From Ralstonia pickettii DTP0602 (GTDB lineage Bacteria; Pseudomonadota; Gammaproteobacteria; Burkholderiales; Burkholderiaceae): a stretch of DNA of 64,000 nucleotides. This document shows positions 1 through 7,972 of this stretch, piece by piece. The stretch lies in the NCBI GenBank assembly GCA_000471925.1, contig CP006668.1, positions 2,170,001 to 2,234,000 of the forward strand. The letters are read 5' to 3'. The notes beneath the pieces were generated by a model. It worked only from the letters and a program-made list of their open reading frames with translations. It did no database searches and had not been told where the DNA came from. Numbering within the stretch: position 1 is the first letter of the stretch; the number at the start of each line of letters is the position of its first letter. The translations under genes were made by a program, and so were the position numbers.

Positions 1-274
1 ATTTGCGTTCGGCGCGCGCCATATTGCGTGCGAACACGTCGCCGGGCATGGCCTCGAAGTCGCGCAGCGGCTGGTAGAGCAGGATCTGCAGGCCGAGGTC
101 GGCCGCCATGCGCCGCACTTCGGCGGGCGAGCCGTCGAAGTGCAGCAGGTCGTTCTCGAAGATCTCCACACCGTCGAAGCCAGCGGCCGCGGCGGCTTCG
201 AGCTTTTCCGGCAGCGTGCCGGAAAGGGAGACGGTGGCGATCGATTTCGGGAGGGGCCTGCGGACTGCGGTCAT
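1..274 (-). CDS. quiC: 3-dehydroshikimate dehydratase, N-terminal part (cut by window edge)
   Basis: The 91 visible residues are the start of a sugar-phosphate isomerase/epimerase-like TIM barrel. The opening KSIATVSLSGTLPEKLEAAA and the following GFDGVEIFENDLL are characteristic of 3-dehydroshikimate dehydratases, which convert 3-dehydroshikimate to protocatechuate in quinate/shikimate breakdown. The gene starts at an ATG at 274 and runs off the left edge, so I cannot see whether it carries the C-terminal dioxygenase-like domain of some QuiC proteins. It is divergent from the IclR gene at 405, and aroQ, a quinate/shikimate dehydrogenase-like gene and a permease lie within 8 kb, which supports the pathway. 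Family call is firm; substrate is inferred. Confidence 0.85.
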   Translation of the reverse strand, partial: MTAVRRPLPKSIATVSLSGTLPEKLEAAAAAGFDGVEIFENDLLHFDGSPAEVRRMAADLGLQILLYQPLRDFEAMPGDVFARNMARAERK

Positions 275-404
275 GGCGATAGCGAGGTGACGGTGTTGCC
301 CCAAAGGTTATGAGCCAGCCAGCCCGTCAACAACCACAATTCGCGCGCAGGCGTGCGACAATCGCTCCATTGCGATCATCACTCGCGCGAAACTCGGGTT
401 AACC

Positions 405-1172
405 ATGGAAAAGGAACCGCTGAACCGGCGCGACTGGATCGCCGGGCTGGAAAAAGGCCTGGCCATCCTGGAGGCCTTCGACAACGACCATCCGCGCCTC
501 ACGCCCACGCAGGCGGCGCAGCTGACGGGGCTCACGCGCACCGCCGCGCGCCGCTACCTGCTGACGCTGGAGCACCTCGGCTACACCACCAGCGACGGCA
601 CGCTGTTCAGCCTGACGCCGCGCGTGCTCAAGGTGGGCTGGTCGTATTTCGATTCGGCGCGGCTGCCGCGCACGGTGCAGCCGTTCCTGCAGCAGATCAC
701 TGCGCAACTCGGCGAGGCGGCCTACCTGAGCGTGCTCGATGGCTGGGAGTTGGTGTTTATCGCCCGCACCGGCACCAGCCGCGTGATGAGCACCGGCTTC
801 GTGCTGGGGGCGCGGGTGCCGGCGCCGCTGGGCTCGGCGGGGGTGATGATGCTGGCCTCGCGCCCCGAGGAGCAGGTGCGCGAATGGCTGGAAAGCTGCG
901 TGCTGGCGCCCTACACGCCTTACACCATCCTGCAGCACGAGCGCCTGCTCGAAGAGATCCGCAAGGCCGGCGCGCAGGGCTATGCGATGCTCGAGCAGCA
1001 GTTGCAGACCGGCGTGCGCGGCATCGCGGTCCCGCTGCGCGACCGCCACGGCAAGGTGATTGCCGCGCTCTCGGTCAATATGCCGATCGGCGACGAGACG
1101 CCACAGCAGGCGCTGGACCGGGTGCTGCAGGTGTTGCAGGACACCGCATTGCTGATCATGCGGGTGCTTTAG
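405..1172 (+). CDS. IclR-family regulator, PcaR/PcaU/PobR-like, probable quinate/shikimate regulator
   Basis: A 255-aa protein with an N-terminal winged helix (about residues 12-75, including TRTAARRYLLTLEHLGY) followed by the IclR effector domain (about 80-250). It resembles the aromatic-acid branch of the family (PcaR, PcaU, PobR). It is divergent from the 3-dehydroshikimate dehydratase gene across a 130-bp spacer, the usual arrangement for a regulator of the neighbouring pathway. Its likely effector is a pathway intermediate such as protocatechuate or quinate (inference). Its last codons overlap the end of the convergent LysR gene by 4 bp. Confidence 0.85.
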   Translation: MEKEPLNRRDWIAGLEKGLAILEAFDNDHPRLTPTQAAQLTGLTRTAARRYLLTLEHLGYTTSDGTLFSLTPRVLKVGWSYFDSARLPRTVQPFLQQITAQLGEAAYLSVLDGWELVFIARTGTSRVMSTGFVLGARVPAPLGSAGVMMLASRPEEQVREWLESCVLAPYTPYTILQHERLLEEIRKAGAQGYAMLEQQLQTGVRGIAVPLRDRHGKVIAALSVNMPIGDETPQQALDRVLQVLQDTALLIMRVL

Positions 1173-2116
1173 TCCAGGCTCGTCGCCAGCGCGTGCGGCC
1201 CTTGCGACAACTGCGTCTTGAGGAACTCGAGGCACACGCGCATCCGGACTGACGCCGACGCCCGCGCGCTGGTCACGGCCCAGATATCGGCCGGCTGCCG
1301 CCAGTCCGGCAGCACGCGCACCAGTTCGCCGGCGCGCACGCTGGCGGCCACGTCCCAGACCGAGGCCATGATGATGCCAAAGCCTTCCAGTGCCCACTGG
1401 TGGGTCACATCGCTGTGGTTCGAAGCCATCGGCCCGGTCACTTTCACCGTCTCCCACCCGTCCGGCCCTTGCAGCCGCCACACGCCAAAGGCCTGGTCGC
1501 GTTCGCGCAGCAACAGGCAGTCGTGCCGGGGCAACTCGGTCGGGTGCTCCGGCGTGCCGCGCCGCGCCAGGTAGGCGGGCGCGGCGCAAAGCACGCGGCT
1601 GCCCGTGGCGATCCTGCTGGCGATCAGGTGCGGTTCCTCGACCTCGCCCACGCGGATGTCCAGGTCGAAGCTCTCGCCGATCAGGTCGACGCGGCGGTCG
1701 AGCAGTTCCAGCCAGGCCTCCAGCCCCGGATGCTGCTGCCGCAGCAGCGATAGCACCGGCGCCACATGCCGACGCCCAAGCCGCACGCTGGTGGCGATGC
1801 GCAGCAGCCCGCGCGGCTCGCCACCGGTGGCACCCACGGCCTCGAGCATGCCGTCGACGTCTTCCAGGATTTTCTGCGCCCAGGCAAAGGCGCTTTCGCC
1901 CTCGGCGGTCACGCTGACGCGGCGCGTGGTGCGATGGAACAGCCTGGCACCGAGCATGGCTTCGAGCATGGCGATGCGCTTGCTCACATGGGCCGGCGAG
2001 ATGCCGGTCTCGTTGGCGGCAGCGATAAAGCTGGCGCGCCGCGCTACCGTGCAGAACAGCCGCAGGTCCCGCAGGAACGGGTCATTGTTCGCCGTCAGCG
2101 CATTCTGAGTTTCCAT
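1169..2116 (-). CDS. LysR-family transcriptional regulator
   Basis: A 315-aa LysR-type regulator: winged HTH at about residues 15-75 (SFIAAANETGISPAHVSKRI, then LFHRTTRRVSVT), and a substrate-binding domain from about 105 to 305. The fold and the DIRVGEVEEPHLIA segment are typical of the DsdC/CrgA-like branch. It lies between the IclR gene, which it meets tail to tail, and aroQ, from which it diverges across about 85 bp. Control of aroQ or of the adjacent catabolic genes is plausible but nothing in the sequence fixes the target. Confidence 0.85.
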   Translation of the reverse strand: METQNALTANNDPFLRDLRLFCTVARRASFIAAANETGISPAHVSKRIAMLEAMLGARLFHRTTRRVSVTAEGESAFAWAQKILEDVDGMLEAVGATGGEPRGLLRIATSVRLGRRHVAPVLSLLRQQHPGLEAWLELLDRRVDLIGESFDLDIRVGEVEEPHLIASRIATGSRVLCAAPAYLARRGTPEHPTELPRHDCLLLRERDQAFGVWRLQGPDGWETVKVTGPMASNHSDVTHQWALEGFGIIMASVWDVAASVRAGELVRVLPDWRQPADIWAVTSARASASVRMRVCLEFLKTQLSQGPHALATSLD

Positions 2117-2200
2117 GGCGGTCGATGATTGGATGAAGGGACTAACGATAGGCTATCGGCGATGGCCGCGCCAGCGCCGCGGCCGATTCAAGGAGACATG

Positions 2201-2662
2201 ATGAAGACAGTACTGGTGCTCAACGGGCCCAACCTCAACCTGCTCGGCACCCGCGAGCCAGCAGTCTATGGCAGTGAAACGCTGGCCGATGTGGAGCGCA
2301 TCTGCCAGGAAGCCGCGCAGCGGCTAGGGCTGGAGGCGCAATGCCGGCAGACCAACCATGAAGGCCAGCTGATCGACTGGATCCACGAAGCGGGGCGGCT
2401 GTGCGCGCAAGGGGAAATGATCGGCGTGGTGCTGAATGCGGGAGCGCTGACGCATACGTCGGTTGCGCTGCATGATGCGATCAAGGGCGCGGCGGTGCCG
2501 GTGGTGGAGTACCACATCTCCAATATCCACGCACGCGAGGCGTTCCGGCACCATTCATGGATTTCGCCGGTGGCGCGGGCGGTGATGGCGGGGCTGGGGG
2601 TGAAGGGGTATGGGTTGGCGGTCGAGGCGCTGGTGCAGGTGACGGCTGTCGCTTCTGCATAA
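2201..2662 (+). CDS. aroQ: Type II 3-dehydroquinate dehydratase
   Basis: A 153-aa class II dehydroquinase of standard length. The opening KTVLVLNGPNLNLLGTREP, the downstream NHEGQLIDWIH and the EYHISNIHAREAFRHHSW segment are family signatures; they carry the active-site Asn, Tyr and His residues. It interconverts 3-dehydroquinate and 3-dehydroshikimate. The ATG at 2201 is chosen because AGGAGA at 2191-2196 sits at the right distance; a tandem ATG at 2198 is too close and an upstream ATG at 2129 lacks a ribosome site. Beside quinate/shikimate catabolic genes it probably serves catabolism, possibly as a paralogue of a biosynthetic aroQ elsewhere. Confidence 0.93.
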   Translation: MKTVLVLNGPNLNLLGTREPAVYGSETLADVERICQEAAQRLGLEAQCRQTNHEGQLIDWIHEAGRLCAQGEMIGVVLNAGALTHTSVALHDAIKGAAVPVVEYHISNIHAREAFRHHSWISPVARAVMAGLGVKGYGLAVEALVQVTAVASA

Positions 2663-2738
2663 GCCCACCCGTTTGCGCATACATGCCAGAGGGAAAGGTT
2701 TGCGCATTGCGATACGCTGACAAATCCTGCAAGCGGGC

Positions 2739-2755
2739 CCCCTCTCCCGCAGGCG
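2739..2755. repeat. Left half of a REP-like hairpin split by the IS
   Basis: CCCCTCTCCCGC at 2739-2750 followed by AGGCG is the left arm and loop of the hairpin that also occurs at 16848, 41029 and 60479. The right arm resumes after the IS at 4260-4271. Removing the IS and one target duplication restores a perfect 12-bp stem with an AG loop downstream of aroQ. Before insertion it may have been the aroQ terminator. Confidence 0.8.
2748..2755. repeat. 8-bp target site duplication, left copy
   Basis: CGCAGGCG directly abuts the left inverted repeat and is repeated exactly at 4255-4262 after the right inverted repeat. A duplication of 8-9 bp is usual for the IS50 group of IS4-family elements. 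Confidence 0.85.
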
Positions 2756-2774
2756 CTTGCCTTTACCCACATCT
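2756..2774 (+). repeat. IS left terminal inverted repeat
   Basis: CTTGCCTTTACCCACATCT matches the reverse complement of 4236-4254 at 18 of 19 positions; the single mismatch is at position 17. Confidence 0.9.
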
Positions 2775-2834
2775 CGATAGGAAAGGTTGTAAACCGGATT
2801 GGACGGTGTTAACTTCGGGTGAAGTTGACAATCA

Positions 2835-4226
2835 GTGGTGGCAATTTTGCCTGATACGGAAGATCTGGAAGACTGGGCCAGCGACGAATTCGGTGGCGCT
2901 CAGTTGGGCGATGCACGTCGCACGCAGCGCCTTGTGGCATTGGCGCGCGGACTGGCGCAAAAAGCCCATGTTTCGTTCCCGCAGGCCTTGAGTGGTGCCC
3001 AACTCAAGGCGGCATATCGCTTCTTTGATAATGAGGCGGTCGACCCGGACGGAATACTGGCGAGCCACGTCGTTCAAACCGTGGGTCGCATGCAGCAGGT
3101 GCCTGTCGTCCTGACGGTGCAGGACACCACGGAATTCAATCTGGCAAATTTGCCCGCGACTGAGGGACTTGGTCACGGCACGGGCGGCAATTTGCACGGA
3201 TTCATGTTGCACAGCGTGCTGGCGGTGACGCCTGAGGGCCTGCCACTGGGCGTGTTGAGCATGAAGACGTGGGTGCGTGCGCCGCAAGCATCGGGCAAGG
3301 CCAGGCAGCGCCGGGCGCTGTCCATTCGCGAGAAGGAAAGCGTGAAGTGGCTGGAGGGGCTGGAATGCCTTGAGCCGCTCAAGATGCAGTGTCCGGACAC
3401 GCACCTTGTTGCCGTCAGCGATCGCGAGGGCGATGTGTATGACGTGTTTCTGGCGCCGCGCCCAGCGGGGGTGGACTGGTTGGTGCGGGCCGCCTGGAAT
3501 CGGGGCGTGGACCACCCAGAGAAGTATCTGTGGGAGACGGTTGCCGCGGCTCCTGTACTTGGGGAGACCGTACTGCACGTGCCCAGGTCCGGCGCCAGGC
3601 AGGCACGTAGTGCCCGACTGGCTTTGCGCTGTGTGCCGGTCCAACTGCGAGCGCCGCGCAGCCGCGGTGCAGAGGGGCTACCGAGTCTCGAAGTGTTTGC
3701 CATTCACGCGCTGGAAATCGAGCCGCCCGAAGGCGTTGAGCCGCTCGAATGGATGTTGCTCAGTTCGATGCCCACCCAAACGCTGGAAGATGTGCTCGAA
3801 CGGCTGAGCTGGTACGCCCGGCGCTGGACCATTGAATCCTGGCATCGTGTCCTGAAAAGTGGCTGCCAGATCGAGGCCCGGCAGTTCGGGACGCTGGAGC
3901 GGTTCCTGCGGGCCACGGCGCTGTTCGCCGTGATCGGCTGGCGCATTATGTACGCGACCATGCTGGGCCGGCTCGAAGCCGATATCCCTTGCTCGGTGCT
4001 ACTGCAATCGCTCGAATGGCGGGCTTTGTACTGCCGCACGCACGGCACCACCAAGCCACCGGAGCAGGCGCCCAAACTCAGCGAAGCTGTCCTTTGGATC
4101 GCCAAGCTCGGTGGCTACCTGGGTCGCAAAAACGACGATCCCCCGGGAGCCACCGTCCTGTGGCGCGGCTTCCTCGCCCTGCACGAAATCACCGAAATGT
4201 ATCGGATCTTCCAGAAAAACGAGTAA
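2835..4226 (+). CDS. tnp: IS4/IS50-type (Tn5-like) transposase
   Basis: A 463-aa cut-and-paste transposase related to the Tn5 enzyme. The catalytic triad is visible: D97 in VQDTTEFN, D196 in VSDREGD and E334 in the family signature YARRWTIESWHRVLKSG (the YREK-type region). The DNA-binding N-terminal segment (EFGGAQLGDARRTQRL) and the final ALHEITEMYRIF are also typical. The frame opens with GTG at 2835; no better start gives the conserved N-terminus. It fills almost the whole element, ending 28 bp before the right end. Confidence 0.95.
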   Translation: MVAILPDTEDLEDWASDEFGGAQLGDARRTQRLVALARGLAQKAHVSFPQALSGAQLKAAYRFFDNEAVDPDGILASHVVQTVGRMQQVPVVLTVQDTTEFNLANLPATEGLGHGTGGNLHGFMLHSVLAVTPEGLPLGVLSMKTWVRAPQASGKARQRRALSIREKESVKWLEGLECLEPLKMQCPDTHLVAVSDREGDVYDVFLAPRPAGVDWLVRAAWNRGVDHPEKYLWETVAAAPVLGETVLHVPRSGARQARSARLALRCVPVQLRAPRSRGAEGLPSLEVFAIHALEIEPPEGVEPLEWMLLSSMPTQTLEDVLERLSWYARRWTIESWHRVLKSGCQIEARQFGTLERFLRATALFAVIGWRIMYATMLGRLEADIPCSVLLQSLEWRALYCRTHGTTKPPEQAPKLSEAVLWIAKLGGYLGRKNDDPPGATVLWRGFLALHEITEMYRIFQKNE

Positions 4227-4235
4227 GCCGCCGGA

Positions 4236-4254
4236 AGTTGTGGGTAAAGGCAAG
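4236..4254 (-). repeat. IS right terminal inverted repeat
   Basis: Reverse complement of the left end with one mismatch. It begins 10 bp after the transposase stop codon. Confidence 0.9.
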
Positions 4255-4271
4255 CGCAGGCGGGAGAGGGG
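4255..4271. repeat. Right target duplication and right half of the split REP-like hairpin
   Basis: CGCAGGCG (4255-4262) duplicates 2748-2755. GCGGGAGAGGGG at 4260-4271 is the missing right arm of the REP-like hairpin, followed by CGCAAAC, matching the AGCAAAC tail of the copy at 16848. Confidence 0.8.
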
Positions 4272-4326
4272 CGCAAACAAGCGGCGCATTGGGCGAAAGC
4301 GCCAGATTGCCCGCAGCCCGGCCCGA

Positions 4327-5391
4327 TCAAAACTTATGCCGCACCCCCGCCATCACCCCGATGCGCGACGCATTGCCATAAGTATTCCCACTGTTAGCAA
4401 ACGTCGGCGAACTGTTCAACGCAATCCACTGCCCCTGCAGGTGGGTGTAGTCCACCTCCACATACACATCGGTGCGCTTGCTGAAGTTGTAGTCGAGCAT
4501 GCCTGCCGTGGTCAGCCGCTTGCCCCCCTGCCCTGCATGGCGCAGCCAGTCGTACTGCAGCGTGCCGATAAACACCAGCGCGTCGGTGATGTTGAACCGG
4601 GTTCCCACATAGCCGACGTTGTTGCGATAGTCCGCCACATCCAGCCGGTTGTTGGTATAGCCGAGGTAGTACTGCGCCCGCGCCGCCTTCCACGTGCCAC
4701 CCAGGCCCCACACCGTCTGCTTGCTGGCCTGCGCCGCCGGCACCGCACCGAAGAAGGCCGTGGTCACGTTCTGCGTCTGCTGGTACACGGCGCCGATCTC
4801 CAGCGGCCCCGACGTGTAGGCCAGCGAGCCGGCAGCGGCCGAGCCGCTCTTGATGCTGCCCGGCACCTCCCCGAAGGTGTAGGCCGCCGCCACCTGCAAG
4901 CCGTTGAAGTTCTTGATGTACTTGACGGTGTTGTCATAGCGCAGCCCGGTGTAGTTGCCGCCCTGGTAGCCGACGATGGAGTTGTTGGCAAAGGCCATGG
5001 CCTCGTAGGACGACAGCAGCTCGTGCGCCAGCGTGTACTGGCGGCCGATCGCGAGCTTGCCGTAATCGCCGTCGAGCCCGATCACGGCGGTGCGCCCGAA
5101 CAGCCGCCCGCCCTGCTGGCTGGTGCCGGTGTCGGGCGAGAAGCCCGATTCCAGGATGAACCACGCCTTGTTGCCGCCACCGATATCCTCGGTGCCGCGC
5201 ATTCCCCAGCGGCTGCCGGTCAGCACGCCATCGGTCATCTGCGTGCGGCCGTGGCCGGCCGCGTCTTCATGGGTGCTGTAGCGGATGGTGGTATCCAGCA
5301 GCCCGTAGAGCGTGACGCCACCGGAAGTCTGGGCGAGCGCGGGCAGGCCGCCCGCGCCCAGCGCGAGCAGCGCTATCAGTCGTTTTTGCAT
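4327..5391 (-). CDS. Outer-membrane porin (OmpC/Bug-associated Burkholderiales type)
   Basis: A 354-aa general porin with a signal peptide (MQKRLIALLALGAGGLPALA, cleavage before Gln21), the start of the mature barrel at SGGVTLYGLLDTTIRYSTH, and a C-terminal Phe in GVMAGVRHKF that serves as the BAM recognition signal. Alternating amphipathic strands fill the length, which is normal for the family. It follows the MFS gene by 46 bp on the same strand, so it probably forms the outer-membrane part of an uptake route for quinate/shikimate-type acids. The substrate is inferred from context only. Confidence 0.9.
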   Translation of the reverse strand: MQKRLIALLALGAGGLPALAQTSGGVTLYGLLDTTIRYSTHEDAAGHGRTQMTDGVLTGSRWGMRGTEDIGGGNKAWFILESGFSPDTGTSQQGGRLFGRTAVIGLDGDYGKLAIGRQYTLAHELLSSYEAMAFANNSIVGYQGGNYTGLRYDNTVKYIKNFNGLQVAAAYTFGEVPGSIKSGSAAAGSLAYTSGPLEIGAVYQQTQNVTTAFFGAVPAAQASKQTVWGLGGTWKAARAQYYLGYTNNRLDVADYRNNVGYVGTRFNITDALVFIGTLQYDWLRHAGQGGKRLTTAGMLDYNFSKRTDVYVEVDYTHLQGQWIALNSSPTFANSGNTYGNASRIGVMAGVRHKF

Positions 5392-5437
5392 CGGAGCTTT
5401 GTCTCTGGGTCTGGTTGTTGTGATGCAATGAAAGGCG

Positions 5438-6766
5438 TCAGGCGACGTCCGGCACCTTGCGCGGGGCGAGGAAGAACAGCCACGTGAGCGCGATGAAGTA
5501 GGCGCAGGGGATCATCGTGAACAGCACCGCATAGTTGTTGTGCGTCGCGGTGAGCACGTAGCCGACCAGCTGCGTCATGAACATGCCGCCGATGGCGCCG
5601 ATCATCCCGCCGAAGCCGAACACCGAGCTGACCACATGCTTGGGCGTGTAGTCCATCACCATGCTCCAGATATTGGCGGTCCAGGCCTGGTGCGCGCCGA
5701 TGGCAACCGAGATCGCGGCCACGGCCATCCACAGGCTGCTGGCGCCGGCGGCCATCACCACCGAGATGATGCATGCCGCGAAGACCAGCATCGACAGCAG
5801 GCGCGCACGCACCGCCGGCATGCCCCGGCTGATCAGCCACGACGACAGCGCGCCGCCGCCCACGCTGCCCACATCGGCCGCCAGGTAGATCACGATCAGC
5901 GGAATGCCCATCTGCGTGACGCTGATGCCGAGCTGGTACTGCTGGTTCAGGAACGGCGGCAGCCAGTACAGGTAGAACCAGAACACCGGCGCGGTGATGG
6001 CGTAGGCCATGGCGAAGGCCCAGGTGCCGCGCATGCGCAGGATCTGGGAGTAGCGGATGCGGTGCGGCGGCGGTTCGACGTCGCGCGTGACATGGGCCAG
6101 TTCGGCAGCGCTGACGGTCGGGTGCTGCTCCGGGTTGTGATAGCGGGCATACCAGAACGCCAGCCACACCGCGCCCAGCAAGGCGATGACGATAAAGGCC
6201 GCCTGCCAGCCCCAGGCCTGCAGGATCAGCGGCAGCATGATCGGCGTGAGCATGGCGCCGACATTGGTGCCGGCATTGAAGATCCCGGTGGCGATAGCGC
6301 GCTCGCTCGCCGGGAACCAGATGCGCGTGGTCTTGACGCAGGCGGGATAGTTGGCCGCCTCGGACAAGCCGAGGAAGAAGCGGCAGATCATGAAGCCGAC
6401 CGCGGAGGCCGCGAACGCGTGCGCGCCGCAGGCGATGCTCCACAACAGCACCGCCAGCGCAAAGGCCCGCTTGACGCCGACCATGTCGATAAACCGCCCC
6501 TGCAGCGCAAAGCCGATGGCGTAGCCCACCTGGAACCAGAAGTTGATATTGGCGTAGTCCTGCGCGGTCCACGCCATGGCCTTGGCCAGCACCGGCTGCA
6601 GCACGCCAAGCGCGGCACGGTCGATATAGTTCAGCGTGGTCGCGAAGAACACCAGCGCCAGCATGCCCCAGCGCACCTTGCCGAAGGCAAAGGCGGCGCG
6701 GACCTTGTCGCCGATCGAGTTGCCGGGTGCCGCAGCGGCCGGCAGCTCCTTGTGAGTCGTGGTCAT
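5438..6766 (-). CDS. MFS permease (anion:cation symporter-like), probable quinate/shikimate-type acid uptake
   Basis: A 442-aa permease with 12 predicted membrane helices in two halves. The first MFS loop motif region reads GRFIDMVGVKRAFAL, and FLGLSEAANYPACVKTTRIWFP is the signature of the ACS/phthalate-permease group, which imports organic acids. The ATG at 6766 is chosen because GGAGA precedes it at a normal distance; the longer frame upstream adds a non-conserved tail. It sits between the dehydrogenase-like gene and the porin, all co-directional, suggesting one operon for uptake and first oxidation. Confidence 0.88.
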   Translation of the reverse strand: MTTTHKELPAAAAPGNSIGDKVRAAFAFGKVRWGMLALVFFATTLNYIDRAALGVLQPVLAKAMAWTAQDYANINFWFQVGYAIGFALQGRFIDMVGVKRAFALAVLLWSIACGAHAFAASAVGFMICRFFLGLSEAANYPACVKTTRIWFPASERAIATGIFNAGTNVGAMLTPIMLPLILQAWGWQAAFIVIALLGAVWLAFWYARYHNPEQHPTVSAAELAHVTRDVEPPPHRIRYSQILRMRGTWAFAMAYAITAPVFWFYLYWLPPFLNQQYQLGISVTQMGIPLIVIYLAADVGSVGGGALSSWLISRGMPAVRARLLSMLVFAACIISVVMAAGASSLWMAVAAISVAIGAHQAWTANIWSMVMDYTPKHVVSSVFGFGGMIGAIGGMFMTQLVGYVLTATHNNYAVLFTMIPCAYFIALTWLFFLAPRKVPDVA

Positions 6767-6861
6767 CTTGTCTGTCTCCACCGTTGGATTGGAAATGCTT
6801 GCCGGCGTGCCTTTATGGGACGGCATCCGCTCGGCTGTCGGCCAGGGCATGCGCCCTGCCC

Positions 6862-7695
6862 TCAATACCGGATCTGCGCAACCGTGCGCAGCGCTTCAGG
6901 TGTGGCCGTGCCGTAGCCAAAGAACTCCAGGTAGGCCGGGATCATCTCGAACAGCATGTCGGTGCCCACCTGGACCTTGCACCCGCGGGCCAGCGCGGCT
7001 TCGAGGAAAGGCGTGTATTCGTGCTTCATCACGACCTCGCCGACCATGGCACCGGGGGCAATGCGCGTGACGTCGAACGGCAGCGGGTCGCCCGCATGCA
7101 TGCCCAGCGGGGTCGCGTTGACCACCACGTCGAAGCCTTGCGGATCGTCCGAGCCGGTGGTCACGCGCAGCGCCGGGTAATGCTCGGCCAGGCGGCGGGC
7201 CAGTGCACGCGCGGCGCCCTCGCGGGCATCGAACAGCGCCAGCTCGGCCACGCCGGCTTGCGCCAGCGACGCGGCGATCGCGCTGCCCACGCCGCCGCTG
7301 CCCGACACAATGGCGCGCGCGCCTTCCAGCTTGCAGCCCTTGCGCGCGATGCCGCGCACAAAGCCGGCGCCGTCGAACTGGTCGCCGACCAGCGTGCCGT
7401 CGTCGCGCCGCAGCACGGCGTTGCAGGCACCGGCGATGCGGGCGGCCGGCGTGAGCTCGTCCACCAGCTCCAGCGTGGCGACCTTGTGCGGCATGGTCAC
7501 GAGCGCGCCGCGGATATTGGTCAGGCGGAACAGGGAACGGAACACGTCGGCGTAGTCGTCGGGCTTGACGCCCATCGGCACTACCACCGCGTCGATGCCC
7601 TGCTGCGCGAACCAGGGGTTGTAGATCATGGGCGCCTTGAACGACTCCGTGGGATAGCCAAGGTGTGGGATGAGCGTGGTCTTGCCGTTGATCAT
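6862..7695 (-). CDS. Shikimate/quinate dehydrogenase family enzyme (catabolic AroE-like)
   Basis: A 277-aa AroE-superfamily protein. The N-terminal substrate domain has YPTESFKAP in place of the usual SLSP loop, TMPHK with the catalytic Lys, and NAVLRRDDGTLVGDQFDGAGF. The Rossmann domain has VSGSGGVGSA. The departures from biosynthetic AroE and the position in a catabolic locus favour oxidation of quinate or shikimate rather than shikimate synthesis (inference). The ATG at 7695 gives the family-typical INGKTTLIPHLGYP opening; 30 upstream codons are unlike the family. It starts the operon with the MFS and porin genes. Confidence 0.82.
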   Translation of the reverse strand: MINGKTTLIPHLGYPTESFKAPMIYNPWFAQQGIDAVVVPMGVKPDDYADVFRSLFRLTNIRGALVTMPHKVATLELVDELTPAARIAGACNAVLRRDDGTLVGDQFDGAGFVRGIARKGCKLEGARAIVSGSGGVGSAIAASLAQAGVAELALFDAREGAARALARRLAEHYPALRVTTGSDDPQGFDVVVNATPLGMHAGDPLPFDVTRIAPGAMVGEVVMKHEYTPFLEAALARGCKVQVGTDMLFEMIPAYLEFFGYGTATPEALRTVAQIRY

Positions 7696-7804
7696 GGTGT
7701 TTGTGAGTTCGGGGCACGGGCCTTGGGGCCAGGCCGGGGCGTGTTTCGTTGACCGGAGATTAGTGGTCGTCCACGCCTCCGCCAAGCGTCCCTTACGCCA
7801 TATT

Positions 7805-7834
7805 GCGCGATCAGTGAACGTACATGCGCGATCA
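7805..7834. promoter_or_regulatory. Direct-repeat operator candidate between the dehydrogenase-like and hpd genes
   Basis: GCGCGATCA occurs at 7805-7813 and again at 7826-7834, 21 bp start to start, that is two helical turns on the same DNA face. IclR-type regulators of the PcaU/PobR group bind direct repeats, so the IclR protein encoded at 405 is a candidate ligand. The related TTGCGATCA occurs in that regulator's own upstream region. Function is inferred. Confidence 0.4.
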
Positions 7835-7972
7835 AGGCGCGCAGTTCGGGTTTCTACGAGGTGCCCCCCCGCGCCGTCCGGACTCGGCCCGGCGGTGGTG
7901 CGTTGCTATGATCCGATCGTCGCCGCAATGGCCCGGCACTGCCCCCTCGCCACCCCCACAGGAGCAACGACA

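Larger units (their letters stand above)
2756..4254 (+). mobile_element. Complete IS4-family (IS50 group) insertion sequence, 1499 bp
   Basis: The element is delimited by near-perfect terminal inverted repeats (18 of 19 bases match, beginning CTTGCCTTTACCCACA) and flanked by an 8-bp direct repeat. It carries one full-length transposase gene with an intact DDE triad. Both ends, the target duplication and the reading frame are undamaged, so the insertion looks recent and potentially active. It lies between aroQ and the porin gene and interrupts no coding sequence. Confidence 0.93.

Noticed and set aside
2129..2197. A longer N-terminus for aroQ
   Set aside because: The extra residues are not part of the dehydroquinase fold and the good ribosome site is at 2191, directly before the conserved start.
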